64,000 bases of DNA from Flavobacterium pectinovorum (GCF_022802975.1 NZ_JAFEVZ010000017.1:27549-91548); one strand, 5' to 3'. Positions 1-8,676 are shown, counted from the first letter of the stretch. Notes: a model not told the origin generated them from the letters alone. Made by a program: numbers and translations.

Positions 1-1567
1 AGAGCTGGCTTCTCTTTTTACTAAATTCAGTCAAAATTTATTAGCCGAAGAGCACAATCAATACGTAGCTTTAACTACAGAAGCTGATTTTTCGGGATTA
101 CCAAACGAAGTAAAAAATGCTGCAATTGCTGAGGCTAAAGCCAGAAAATTAGATGTATTGGGTTGTATTGCGAACACACGTTCCTCTATTGAGCCATTTT
201 TGACATTTTCTACTCGTAGAGACCTAAGAGAAAAAGCTTTTGATATTTTTGTAAAACGTGGTGACAACGGAAATGAAAATGATAATAATGCGACGCTGGT
301 AAAGATTTTACAATTGCGTCAGCAAAAAGCAAAATTACTTGGTTTTCCTACTTTCGCACATTGGAATTTATCTAATAAAATGGCCAAAGAGCCGCAAAGA
401 ACTCTTGATTTAATGGAGTCTGTTTGGGAGCCGGCAGTTGCAAAAGTAAAGGATGATGTTGCCGAAATGCAAAAAATTGTAGATGCTGAAGGAGGTAATT
501 TTAAAATTCAGCCTTGGGATTATCGTTATTATGCTGAGAAAGTTAGAAAAGCAAAATACGATTTAGATCAAAATGAAGTGAAGCAATATTTGCAATTAGA
601 AAAACTTCGCGAAGGAATGTTTTGGGTTGCGGGTGAATTATTCAATTTGAATTTTAAACAAATTACAAATGTTCCGGTTTATCATTCTGATGTACGCGTT
701 TGGGAAGTGAGTAATAAAGTTACCGGAAAACTTATAGGTCTTTGGTATTTTGATCCTTATGCGCGTGTAGGAAAGCGTTCAGGCGCATGGATGAATTCGT
801 ATAGACAACAACAAAAATTAAACGGAGAGGTACTTACAATTGTTTCTAATAACTGTAATTTTATTAAAGGAGCTGATAACGAGCCAATTTTGATTTCATG
901 GGATGATGCTTCTACTTTGTTTCACGAATTTGGTCATGCATTACACGGTTTATGTTCTGATGTAACTTATCCAAGTTTGGCAGGAACAGCGGTTGCGAGA
1001 GATTACGTAGAGTTTCCGTCTCAGTTGTTAGAGCACTGGCTGGCTACTCCGGAAGTTTTAAGTAAATTTGCTTTGCACTATAAAACAGGGCAACCCTTGC
1101 CAAAAGAATTGATGGAAAGAATTGAGAGAGCTGCTAATTTTGGCGAAGGATTTGCTACTGTCGAAACAATTTCAAGCTCTTTAATTGATATGAAATTGCA
1201 TTTGACTACTGATATAATTGATCCTCATAAATTCGAAAAAGAAAATTTAGACAAATTGCACATGCCGTCAGAAATTGTGATGCGTCATAGAATTCCACAG
1301 TTTGGACACATTTTTTCAAGTGATGGATATGCTGCTGGGTATTACAGTTATTTATGGGCAGATGTGATTAATGCAGATGCCTGGGAGGCTTTTGCTGAAG
1401 GAAAAGGTCCTTATGATACAGAAGTGGCAAAAAGACTTTATGATACAGTTTTTAGTGTAGGAAACACCATTGATCAGGAAAAAGCATACGAGAATTTTAG
1501 AGGAAGAGCTCCAAAGTCTGATGCCTTGATGCGTGCTAGAAATTTTCCTGTTAAGGGTAAAAAATAA
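1..1567 (+). CDS. M3 family zinc metallopeptidase (peptidyl-dipeptidase Dcp/oligopeptidase type), 5' truncated
   Basis: The reading frame is open from the left edge (frame starting at base 2) to a TAA at 1565-1567, so the N-terminal part lies outside the window. A TTG at 158 is in frame, but the sequence before it is also normal coding, so it is not the start. The zinc site HEFGH is at 923-937, inside the wider motif LFHEFGHALHG, and an EFPSQ segment downstream (about 1010-1024) carries the expected third ligand Glu. Family M3 enzymes cleave peptides of a few residues or release C-terminal dipeptides. The C-terminal DGYAAGYYSYLWADV segment is typical of the Dcp branch. Whether the enzyme is cytosolic or exported cannot be told without the N terminus. 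It converges with the operon at 1641-6244 across a shared terminator. Confidence 0.93.
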   Translation, partial: ELASLFTKFSQNLLAEEHNQYVALTTEADFSGLPNEVKNAAIAEAKARKLDVLGCIANTRSSIEPFLTFSTRRDLREKAFDIFVKRGDNGNENDNNATLVKILQLRQQKAKLLGFPTFAHWNLSNKMAKEPQRTLDLMESVWEPAVAKVKDDVAEMQKIVDAEGGNFKIQPWDYRYYAEKVRKAKYDLDQNEVKQYLQLEKLREGMFWVAGELFNLNFKQITNVPVYHSDVRVWEVSNKVTGKLIGLWYFDPYARVGKRSGAWMNSYRQQQKLNGEVLTIVSNNCNFIKGADNEPILISWDDASTLFHEFGHALHGLCSDVTYPSLAGTAVARDYVEFPSQLLEHWLATPEVLSKFALHYKTGQPLPKELMERIERAANFGEGFATVETISSSLIDMKLHLTTDIIDPHKFEKENLDKLHMPSEIVMRHRIPQFGHIFSSDGYAAGYYSYLWADVINADAWEAFAEGKGPYDTEVAKRLYDTVFSVGNTIDQEKAYENFRGRAPKSDALMRARNFPVKGKK

Positions 1568-1589
1568 TATATTTCATAGTAAAAAAAAA

Positions 1590-1620
1590 GCCTCGAATAA
1601 CTAATATTCGAGGCTTTTTG
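1590..1620. terminator. bidirectional rho-independent terminator
   Basis: A perfect 10-bp stem, GCCTCGAATA at 1590-1599 with TATTCGAGGC at 1605-1614, encloses a 5-base loop. An A-run lies to the left and a T-run to the right, so it can end transcription from both the peptidase gene and the convergent minus-strand operon. Confidence 0.9.
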
Positions 1621-1640
1621 ATTTTGATAAAAGGGATGTT

Positions 1641-2612
1641 TTACCACCATCCCTGTACATTATAAACAACAGATTTTGCCTGACCATTTCCATAAGCAAC
1701 TCCTACTTCCTGGTAGGCTTTGATTAAGTCTCTTTTAAGATTGATATCTGTTTCTATTTTGTAGTCCCATTCTCTTTGTTCAAGATCTAAAACGCGTTTC
1801 GATATTTTTGCGGATAAAGTTTTAACCTCATTGTAGCAGCTTGCCTGAGGATCAATAGAATTTAAAATTTCTCCTGCTTGGTTTGCGGTAGAAACATCCT
1901 GATTTGCAGCCCAAAGATTATTGGCTTGAGCTAATTTTAGTTTACAATCTCGATCTATCATTTTGTTAAAGATAGGCGCAATGCTTGCTACTGCTTTGTG
2001 GTAACACTCCGTACATTCTTCAGGAATTGCTGTAAGTTTATAAATGGCCTCATCGTATTTTAGCTGCGCCTGAAGGGCATGAGCTTCTTTGATTATTTGA
2101 GCGCAACGAGTATTATAGTAAGTGATGATTTTGGTTTTTCCATTTGACACAAAACTCTGAATGCTTTCGTCATTAGCGTTTATTTCCTTTATGGCTTCCA
2201 TATAGGCAGTGTTTTCATTTGTACCTACACCTTTAACCGTTACGGTATGACTTGAATATTTTTTTCCGTCTAGACCGTCACCAATATAAAGATTTATATT
2301 TAAAGTTAAAGCAGTCATTGGTGGAGCTGTAGCTAACATATCTTTGGTTAGAACATTAATATTGGCTGTAATGATAAATCTTGAATCAATACCTGATGCA
2401 GCTATTCCGTTTGCACTGGTGATTTCGTTCAATTTACTAATTAATAAGCTTTCTGCTCCTGCCGGCAGATTTTCAATTTGCTCCGGGACATAAGATGTTA
2501 AGGCAATATTGCCCAAAGCCTCTTTTGAAGATGGACTTTGTGCAGCTGTAAAAAAGCTACAGCCCAATATAGCTAATGCGCTAAAAATATTTTTATTGAT
2601 AAAATTTCTCAT
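1641..2612 (-). CDS. exported protein of unknown function, last gene of a five-gene operon
   Basis: This is a 323-residue protein with a signal peptide (basic start, hydrophobic core, probable cleavage after FFTAAQ). I do not recognise a named family. Residues about 35-150 read like a small alpha/beta domain as in CsgG, TolB-N or LpoB-type envelope proteins: a predicted strand NIALTSYVP, then a segment RFIITANINVLTKD, then an alternating strand region LTLNINLYIGDG. This comparison is by eye only. The second half is mostly helical and contains a run of cysteines (NTRCAQI, EECTECYHKA, DRDCKLK, ASCYNEV). The protein ends in GWW. It starts 11 bases after the stop of the upstream gene, which points to co-transcription with the four genes before it. 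The cysteine-bearing helices could form a repeat-like scaffold, which is inference. Confidence 0.75.
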   Translation of the reverse strand: MRNFINKNIFSALAILGCSFFTAAQSPSSKEALGNIALTSYVPEQIENLPAGAESLLISKLNEITSANGIAASGIDSRFIITANINVLTKDMLATAPPMTALTLNINLYIGDGLDGKKYSSHTVTVKGVGTNENTAYMEAIKEINANDESIQSFVSNGKTKIITYYNTRCAQIIKEAHALQAQLKYDEAIYKLTAIPEECTECYHKAVASIAPIFNKMIDRDCKLKLAQANNLWAANQDVSTANQAGEILNSIDPQASCYNEVKTLSAKISKRVLDLEQREWDYKIETDINLKRDLIKAYQEVGVAYGNGQAKSVVYNVQGWW

Positions 2613-2623
2613 AACTGTTTCTT

Positions 2624-3574
2624 TTATTTTTCACCTAAAATAATTACCGCTTGACCTAGACCTTTCATAGTTAGTTTGTTCGGAATTGAATATGGGGCAT
2701 TTCTTAAATAATCCTGAAGGCCTTTAAGGAATCCTCTGGCATCTGTAGCTCTGTTTTTACTATCATAAAGTGGTATGCGTACTTGTTCAAAAAGCATACT
2801 GTTTTCGGTTACATCACTTGTATTAAAACGTCCCTTAACGGTGTTTTGTGAAATCCAGTCTTCTATGATCGTGCTTAAATCTTGTCCGTCATATTGTTTT
2901 TCCAAATTACCAGACCAGCCGTTGAATTTTTTAATTCGAACAATTATTTCTCTGCCATTTTCAAACATGTCATCAAAATGCTTTTGAAGCTGCGCATTAA
3001 AGTTGTCTACATGAGCCAAAACAGCTTCTTCAAGAAGAACTGATGTTTCTGCAGAAAAAGATGGAGCTCCAGTTCCCTGTGCGGCAGCAATTTGTTTATC
3101 GGTATAAGAATCGATTCCCTGAAGGATAAAGTTTACAGAGTTTTTCGGCCCAACTTGTTTTGTAGCCCAGGTTAATTGTATGATAATATCTGCTTTAGCA
3201 ACTTTTTTTAACTTGTCTATCGGGCTTTCTGCGATTCCTGATTTAGCTGTCATAGCATTTTCAGCACTTTCTGCTTCAAGAGTTTTGATTGCCGATTCCA
3301 TATCTTTTAGAGGAAAACCTCTTTCGGCCATTAAAGTATTGATTTTAGATATCACGGTTTTAATGTCCATGTTTTCTTGAAATACTTTTTTATAATTAGG
3401 TATTTTTACTTTTGTTCCCTGATTATTATATTCCATCATATATCCATTAGTGTTGCACCATACGTCACTGGGAACTATCATAATGGTTGGTTTTTTTGCT
3501 TGTGAGAAAGCAATATTTACAAATAAAATTGCAAATAAAGCTAGTGATTTTTTAAGGTTAACGATTTTTTTCAT
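2624..3574 (-). CDS. exported protein, DUF6175-like
   Basis: This 316-residue protein has a clear signal peptide (KKSLALFAILFVNIAFSQA). The mature start PTIMIVPSDVWCNTNGYM and the later segment KKVAKADIIIQLTWATK look like the DUF6175 family found in Bacteroidetes, which has no assigned function. The family name is from memory and moderately sure. The overall pattern (a strand PTIMIVPS, a segment naming partner or target residues, a helix of alternating charge, then a strand ADIIIQLTW) resembles CsgG/LpoB-type envelope lipoproteins, but there is no lipobox cysteine here. It is the fourth gene of the operon, 14 bases after the preceding stop and 11 bases before the next start. Confidence 0.75.
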   Translation of the reverse strand: MKKIVNLKKSLALFAILFVNIAFSQAKKPTIMIVPSDVWCNTNGYMMEYNNQGTKVKIPNYKKVFQENMDIKTVISKINTLMAERGFPLKDMESAIKTLEAESAENAMTAKSGIAESPIDKLKKVAKADIIIQLTWATKQVGPKNSVNFILQGIDSYTDKQIAAAQGTGAPSFSAETSVLLEEAVLAHVDNFNAQLQKHFDDMFENGREIIVRIKKFNGWSGNLEKQYDGQDLSTIIEDWISQNTVKGRFNTSDVTENSMLFEQVRIPLYDSKNRATDARGFLKGLQDYLRNAPYSIPNKLTMKGLGQAVIILGEK

Positions 3575-3588
3575 TAGTTTTTTAATTA

Positions 3589-4056
3589 TTATTTAAGAAT
3601 ACCGTCTGCAATTAATTTCTTTTTTAAATCGGAGCGAAGAACCCTCAAAACAAGTCCTTTGGTGATACTTTTATGAGCTTTTCTTTTATCTCTTTTTTCG
3701 TTGTTCTCATCACGTAAAGAAATAAAACGTTTGTAGTTTCCGCTATCGGTAAAAAAATCGTTAAAATACTCTTCGTATTTTTCACGTGCATTAACTTCGG
3801 TGATAAGAGGTTTTGTTTCACATTCCTGCTTGCCTTCATGGATGCCGTTAAAAAGCACATCGCGTACTGCATTTTTTTTTGCCTGTTCTTCAGCATCAGC
3901 ATTGTTTTTTCCATTTCCCCATGCTTTTACAGTTTGGGAGCCATCTAATTCAATACCAAGACATTCAGTTTTGTGAATGTAATTACCTGCTATTTTTTGC
4001 TGAGCATGCGAAGTGGTAATTACTAGGAATGCGATTAATGGTAAAATTAATTTCAT
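3589..4056 (-). CDS. small exported protein, LPP20/FlgT-like, paralogue of the adjacent gene
   Basis: The start is placed at the ATG at 4056 (MKLILPLIAFLV, a normal signal peptide ending TSHAQ), giving 155 residues. A longer in-frame start at 4116 would overlap the upstream gene and put 20 polar residues before the signal peptide. The mature part shares a spaced pattern with the gene at 4073-4579: EC-GI-DG, VK-W, QAKKNA, V-F-GI, a second Cys, PL, then FF, G-Y and a C-terminal L-K-L--GI. The segment with an aromatic strand followed by an Ala/Lys helix is reminiscent of LPP20 or FlgT N-terminal domains. Function is unknown. It is the third gene of the operon. Confidence 0.75.
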   Translation of the reverse strand: MKLILPLIAFLVITTSHAQQKIAGNYIHKTECLGIELDGSQTVKAWGNGKNNADAEEQAKKNAVRDVLFNGIHEGKQECETKPLITEVNAREKYEEYFNDFFTDSGNYKRFISLRDENNEKRDKRKAHKSITKGLVLRVLRSDLKKKLIADGILK

Positions 4057-4072
4057 GTTTTTATGTATTAGA

Positions 4073-4579
4073 TTAAAATCCTGATGATAAAGTTCTGATG
4101 ATTCCGGCAGCTTCAAGATCTTTTCTTAGAGCATCTTTAGATACAGATACGATTACGCCAATCTTATATTCTTTTCCAACTTTCATACGATCAGAAGGAT
4201 CTATATTTCCGTCAGTTGATTCGCTAACGTATTTCATGTATTTACCTCCCTCTTCAAAGAAAGATTGAAAAAAATCCTGCTTTTCAGTTTCAATGTTTGG
4301 ATTGGTAGTTAAGGGCTTTTGGGCGTTGCAACCTCTTTCTCCGGCAGAAAAACCTTTAAAAATAACACCATGTATAGCATTTTTTTTGGCTTGTGTAATG
4401 GCAACACTGCCTTTTTTAGAATATGACCAAACTTTTACCAGGTAAGTTCCGTCGGTGCCAATGCCTGCACATTCAATTTCATATTTCCATTCGTTTGTTG
4501 CTTTATCAGCTTTTTTTTGTGCTTGACCAAAAACAGTCAATGAAGAGATTAAAATAAATAGAGTGAATAGTTTTTTCAT
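4073..4579 (-). CDS. small exported protein, LPP20/FlgT-like, tandem paralogue
   Basis: This 168-residue protein has a signal peptide (KKLFTLFILISSLTVFGQA). The mature segment EIECAGIGTDGTYLVKVW is followed by a helix with QAKKNAIHGVIFKGF, matching the downstream gene at 3589-4056 position for position. Both keep two cysteines (in the EC motif and before the PL motif), which could form a disulfide in the periplasm. The two genes probably arose by tandem duplication. It is the second gene of the operon, 27 bases after the 545-residue gene. Confidence 0.75.
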   Translation of the reverse strand: MKKLFTLFILISSLTVFGQAQKKADKATNEWKYEIECAGIGTDGTYLVKVWSYSKKGSVAITQAKKNAIHGVIFKGFSAGERGCNAQKPLTTNPNIETEKQDFFQSFFEEGGKYMKYVSESTDGNIDPSDRMKVGKEYKIGVIVSVSKDALRKDLEAAGIIRTLSSGF

Positions 4580-4606
4580 TTTTATTTGTTGATATTAATT
4601 GTACGA

Positions 4607-6244
4607 TTATTTTCCTTTTTTCTGAACTAACAACATTCCCGGATAAAGTTCTTTTCCACTAATTTTTTTGAAATGAGTTTTATCTGTAGTTGTGTCAGGG
4701 TTTTCTACATCGGATCCATAGCGATTGTCCCAAATAGGATATTTTTCATCTACTTTTACTTGTCCTACAGTAACATAAACGGGAATACCTTGTTCGTTAA
4801 TTTGCTGTTCTAAAACATCAAAAACAGATTTTGTAGTCAACCCTTCTTTTAACCCAATTTTTGCGGTAGGCGGTTCGCTTGTATATAGTGGAGTTTTTGT
4901 TTTGAATTGATCATGATTTTTTTGAAGTTTTACAATTACCGCATCCATGGCTTTCATTGTAGCTCTTTCAACTAATTTTAAATCTGTTTTGTTTGTGAAA
5001 ATTGACGATTGAACATCAGCCCAGGAATCATCGGTTCCTATATAAATTAATTTAAAAATATCAGTTTCATCAAAAGCTTTTTTCTTTTCAGGTGTAATAG
5101 TTTTGTCAGTAGCCCAAAAATCGGCATAAAATTTAGCTGCAACTTCATCATTCCAATCCAATCGATATAAATGCCCTTTTGTTTTTACAACGTATCCTTT
5201 ACCAGCAACAGTTACACCAACAGAAGTCAAGGCAGCAACATTTGAAACATTAGAGGCACCAGGAACAAAAGTGGCTGCTTGCGAAACGATATTTAGTAAA
5301 CTACTGGTTTTTTTAGCAACCTCTTCTTTGTTTGTGTACCTGAATTCATTGATAAGTACAAAGGTGTTTTTAATTAATTCTTCACCGGCATCCCCTAGCA
5401 TGGCTAAGCCTCTTTTACTGGCTCTGGCCTTGGCAATATCTAACATTGAAGCATCATAATGACCTCTGGATTTAATAAGACTCATGTTGAAGCCTCCTTT
5501 TGGAGACCGTTCAAACCATTTGGCTACTAACATCTTAGCAATATCACTGATTTCTTTTTGATTTGCCTTAATTTGATCTTTGGTTTCCTGAGGCAATAAA
5601 TCATATTCCTCTTTTTGTTGCCTTTGTTCATCAAAAGTGACCCTTTTGTCGATATATTCTAATATTTTTTTCTTTTTTGTTACCCCTATTTCTTTTGCTT
5701 CCTGTTCCAGTCTTTTCCGTTCCGCTAAATATTCTTTGGAATAAGAAGTTTGAGAAGCCGCTAGAAGATTAAGCGTTTGATTTGATACGGGTTCAGGTAA
5801 ATCTGATGAGTCATCTGAAGATCCTACACTAATTATTGTATTTAATAAACCTGTATTTTGAGTGCCAGTTTGAGCTGATCCAAATAATGCAGGAGGAGGA
5901 GTTGGTAATTTGCTTAAAATTCTATTATCTAAATTATGATTATTGAATTTATCAGGTATTTTACTAGAGATAAAATATCTTTTTATCGAATCAGAAAATG
6001 GCATAGAAGGAGTTTCTATCATCATAGTATAGAGCGAACTTCTTCTATATTTTACTTTTAAAGGGTTTGATTCTGGTGCTTCCTCCACAATTTGTTTGTC
6101 AACATTCTCTTCGACTTCTTTTTCTTTAACTAAAGTAGTTTTTGGCGACTTTTTGGCAGTTGTCTTTTTTTTAGACTTTGTTTGGGCGCCAGCCAGCGTC
6201 AGGTATAGAATTAATAATAAAGTACTTAGTAGTTTTATTTTCAT
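4607..6244 (-). CDS. exported protein of unknown function, first gene of the operon
   Basis: This 545-residue protein starts with a signal peptide (LLSTLLLILYLTLAGAQ) and a Lys/Thr/Ala-rich stretch. The conserved-looking segment near residues 68-107 has RRSSLYTMMIETPS, then IPDKFNNHNLDNR. I believe related segments occur in other Bacteroidetes exported proteins of unknown function. A charged helical region follows (about residues 175-235), then a mixed domain with LIKSRGHYDASMLDIAKA. The C-terminal part has YRLDWNDEVAAKFYADFW and a final strand-rich segment IPVYVTVGQVKVDEKYPIW. There are no catalytic motifs I recognise and no transmembrane segment after the signal. No clear TAnnTTTG promoter is visible upstream at 6245-6550, so the promoter of this operon is not located. 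Confidence 0.75.
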   Translation of the reverse strand: MKIKLLSTLLLILYLTLAGAQTKSKKKTTAKKSPKTTLVKEKEVEENVDKQIVEEAPESNPLKVKYRRSSLYTMMIETPSMPFSDSIKRYFISSKIPDKFNNHNLDNRILSKLPTPPPALFGSAQTGTQNTGLLNTIISVGSSDDSSDLPEPVSNQTLNLLAASQTSYSKEYLAERKRLEQEAKEIGVTKKKKILEYIDKRVTFDEQRQQKEEYDLLPQETKDQIKANQKEISDIAKMLVAKWFERSPKGGFNMSLIKSRGHYDASMLDIAKARASKRGLAMLGDAGEELIKNTFVLINEFRYTNKEEVAKKTSSLLNIVSQAATFVPGASNVSNVAALTSVGVTVAGKGYVVKTKGHLYRLDWNDEVAAKFYADFWATDKTITPEKKKAFDETDIFKLIYIGTDDSWADVQSSIFTNKTDLKLVERATMKAMDAVIVKLQKNHDQFKTKTPLYTSEPPTAKIGLKEGLTTKSVFDVLEQQINEQGIPVYVTVGQVKVDEKYPIWDNRYGSDVENPDTTTDKTHFKKISGKELYPGMLLVQKKGK

Positions 6245-6545
6245 AAAGTTGGCATGTTTTTAATTCAGTTTTTGAGCAGTAAAACTAAAGTTTATTTTTT
6301 TAATAAACAACATAAAAAATTAACATTGTTTAGAATATTAAAACAAGAAAAACCTCAAAAAAATATACTTATGATGATTTTTTATAAGAATTTAACTACT
6401 GTTTAAGGTTTTAAATTCGTTCTTTTGTTAAAGAAATAAAGGAGGCTATTGTTTGTACGTTTTTTTTAATATTTGCCTTTTTGTACAGTTGATTTTTTAT
6501 TTAAGATTTTAATTTTCGGTAAATAAAACATAAGAAATTATATAA
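6245..6545. other. intergenic region without a recognised gene
   Basis: This stretch of about 300 bases is very AT-rich and has stops in all frames. It must hold the promoter of the minus-strand operon that starts at 6244, but no good TAnnTTTG match stands out. I see no RNA gene. Confidence 0.6.
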
Positions 6546-6546
6546 A

Positions 6547-6578
6547 AAAAGCCCGAATAAATAAATATTCGGGCTTTT
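6547..6578 (-). terminator. rho-independent terminator of rpsB-tsf
   Basis: The stem GCCCGAATA (6551-6559) and TATTCGGGC (6566-6574) is followed on the minus strand by a T-run. It lies about 20 bases past the tsf stop. Confidence 0.9.
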
Positions 6579-6597
6579 AAAATATTGAAATAATATA

Positions 6598-7560
6598 TTA
6601 ACCTAAAGTAACTCTTTTGAAACCAGTGATTTCAACGTTGAATCCTTTAACATAATCACCAACTTTTTTACTGTCATCTTTGATGAAGTTTTGATCTAGT
6701 AAAGCTTTTTCTTGATCTAAAGTTGTATTGTCAGAAATGAAACGTTGAATTTTCCCAGGAATAATTTTATCCCAGATTTGTTCTGGTTTACCTTCCGCTT
6801 TTAATTCAGCTTTAGCATCTTCTTCAGCTTGTTTTAAAACTTCTTCCGTTAATTGAGAGAAAGAAATGTATTTAGGAACATTTTTCAAAGTTTTTCCTAA
6901 ACGTTTTGCTTCTTCATTGTCTTTTTCGATTACTGCAATACGAGCAGCAAGTTCAGATTCAACGAAAGCTGGGTCAAAATCTTTGTAAGATAATGTATCA
7001 GCTCCCATAGAAGCAACTTGCATAGAAACATCTTTCGTTAAAACATCAGCATTAGGAATTGCAGTAGAAATTGCAGTTAATGCAGCAATTTTGTTAACGT
7101 GAACATAAGATCCAACGAAAGCACCTTCTAAAATTTCAAAACCACCGATTTCAATTTTTTCACCGATAACACCAGTTTGCTCGATTAATTTTTCAGCAAC
7201 AGTAATTCCGTTGAAATCTGAAGCTAAAAATTCTTCTTTAGTGGAGAAGTTGATCGCTTTTTCTACTAAATCTTTAGCTAAAGTTACGAAAGCCTCATTT
7301 TTACCTACGAAGTCAGTTTCGCAGTTTAAAGTGATGATAGCTCCTTTAGTGTTGTCAGCATTGATAAAAGAAACAGCAGCTCCTTCAGAAGACTCACGGT
7401 CAGAACGGTTAGCAGCAACTTTTTGTCCTTTTTCTCTAAGGATTTGTATAGCTTTATCGAAATCTCCGTCAGCTTCAACTAAAGCTTTTTTACAGTCCAT
7501 CATTCCGGCACCTGTAGATTGTCTTAATTTATTTACGTCTGCAGCAGTAATTGTTGCCAT
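6598..7560 (-). CDS. tsf: translation elongation factor EF-Ts
   Basis: This 320-residue protein is the guanine nucleotide exchange factor for EF-Tu in the cytosol. The N-terminal UBA-like domain (ADVNKLRQSTGAGMMDCKKAL) and the following motif VAANRSDRESSEG are diagnostic. The TDFV motif (NCETDFVGKNEAF), which contacts EF-Tu, is present. The C-terminal half carries the duplicated core typical of the roughly 320-residue Bacteroidetes form. It lies directly downstream of rpsB, as in most bacteria, and is followed by a strong terminator. Confidence 0.98.
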   Translation of the reverse strand: MATITAADVNKLRQSTGAGMMDCKKALVEADGDFDKAIQILREKGQKVAANRSDRESSEGAAVSFINADNTKGAIITLNCETDFVGKNEAFVTLAKDLVEKAINFSTKEEFLASDFNGITVAEKLIEQTGVIGEKIEIGGFEILEGAFVGSYVHVNKIAALTAISTAIPNADVLTKDVSMQVASMGADTLSYKDFDPAFVESELAARIAVIEKDNEEAKRLGKTLKNVPKYISFSQLTEEVLKQAEEDAKAELKAEGKPEQIWDKIIPGKIQRFISDNTTLDQEKALLDQNFIKDDSKKVGDYVKGFNVEITGFKRVTLG

Positions 7561-7660
7561 AATATTTTGAATTTTAATGTTAAAAGTAAAAATTCCATCT
7601 TTTAAATCCCAAACTCCAATTTTATTAAATTATCAACATAACGTTTTTAATTTTGTATTT

Positions 7661-7695
7661 GGAATTTGGAATTTAAAATTTGGAATTTAAAATTT
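7661..7695. repeat. short heptamer array between rpsB and tsf
   Basis: Five consecutive 7-base units read GGAATTT, GGAATTT, AAAATTT, GGAATTT, AAAATTT, giving a perfect 14-bp direct repeat at 7668-7681 and 7682-7695. The array ends four bases before the rpsB stop codon. Confidence 0.8.
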
Positions 7696-7698
7696 GAT

Positions 7699-8478
7699 TT
7701 ATTCTTCAGTTGCAGGAGCAGCTTCAGCAGCTGGTGCAGCTTCAACAGCAGCAGCAACTTCTTCAGTAGCTTCAACTTCTTTTTCAGAACCTCTGTCAGA
7801 AAGACCTTCGATTACTGCAGCAGTTACTAAAGATAAAATTTTGTCAATTGATTTAGAAGCATCATCATTTGCAGGAATCACGTAATCAACCTCTCTTGGG
7901 TCTGAATTCGTATCAACCATTGCGAAAACTGGAATGTTTAATTTTTGTGCTTCTTTTATTGCGATGTGTTCAGCTTTGATATCTACTACGAACAATGCAG
8001 CTGGTAGTCTCGACATGTCAGCGATTGAACCTAAGTTTTTCTCTAATTTAGCACGTAGACGATCAACTTGTAAACGCTCTTTTTTAGAAAGTGTCATGAA
8101 AGTACCATCTTTCTTCATTTTATCAATAGAAGACATTTTTTTAACTGCCTTTCTGATAGTTACGAAGTTTGTTAGCATTCCACCAGGCCATCTTTCAGTG
8201 ATGTAAGGCATGTTTGCAGCCTTTGCTTTATCAGCAACGATGTCTTTTGCTTGTTTTTTGGTAGCTACGAATAAGATTTTTCTACCTGAAGCAGCGATTT
8301 TTTTCAAAGCTTCGTTAGCTTCTTCAATTTTAGCTGCAGTTTTATATAGATTGATAATGTGAATACCATTACGCTCCATATAAATGTAAGGAGCCATGTT
8401 TGGATCCCATTTTCTAGTCATGTGTCCAAAGTGAACACCTGCTTCTAGTAAGTCTTTTACTTCTATTTTGTTTGCCAT
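7699..8478 (-). CDS. rpsB: 30S ribosomal protein S2
   Basis: This 259-residue protein has the S2 signatures EAGVHFGHMTRKWDPNM near the start and DTNSDPREVDYVIPANDDA in the second half. It binds the head-body junction of the 30S subunit together with S1. The C-terminal tail after about residue 232 is an Ala/Glu-rich low-complexity extension (EATEEVAAAVEAAPAAEAA) that I take to be disordered. It is transcribed ahead of tsf. It probably belongs to the same long transcription unit as rplM-rpsI, although a 228-base gap with a hairpin lies upstream. Confidence 0.98.
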   Translation of the reverse strand: MANKIEVKDLLEAGVHFGHMTRKWDPNMAPYIYMERNGIHIINLYKTAAKIEEANEALKKIAASGRKILFVATKKQAKDIVADKAKAANMPYITERWPGGMLTNFVTIRKAVKKMSSIDKMKKDGTFMTLSKKERLQVDRLRAKLEKNLGSIADMSRLPAALFVVDIKAEHIAIKEAQKLNIPVFAMVDTNSDPREVDYVIPANDDASKSIDKILSLVTAAVIEGLSDRGSEKEVEATEEVAAAVEAAPAAEAAPATEE

Positions 8479-8518
8479 TTTTGTACTAGTTTACGTTCTG
8501 TTGATTAGCAATGTGTTT

Positions 8519-8592
8519 TGAACTTTTGGCTTTAGGCAATTTGCTTTAGGCTTTAAGATTTCTGACTTTAAGACTTTCGACTTTAAGACTTA
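8519..8592. repeat. degenerate 7-8 bp repeat array between rpsI and rpsB
   Basis: Units of the type GACTTTAA, GACTTTC and GGCTTTA follow each other, ending GACTTTAAGACTTTCGACTT then TAAGACTT. A second array with shared words (CTTTTGGCTTTA, ACTTTCGACTT) lies at 52815-52846, so this is a dispersed element. It has no coding capacity. Confidence 0.75.
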
Positions 8593-8676
8593 ACCCATTT
8601 AGATGCTAAACTATTTCCTACCTCGATAGGAGAGCAACAATAACTGTGTTTTTTAATTTCAATAAATAAATTGATA

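Noticed and set aside
3645..3914. Second reading frame inside the LPP20-like gene
   Set aside because: It is on the same strand in another frame, with no signal peptide and no family pattern.
4057..4116. Longer start for the LPP20-like gene at 3589
   Set aside because: It overlaps the upstream gene by 44 bases and would place polar residues before the signal peptide.
7211..7570. Open frame of 119 codons antisense to tsf
   Set aside because: It mirrors well-conserved EF-Ts coding sequence and has no promoter.
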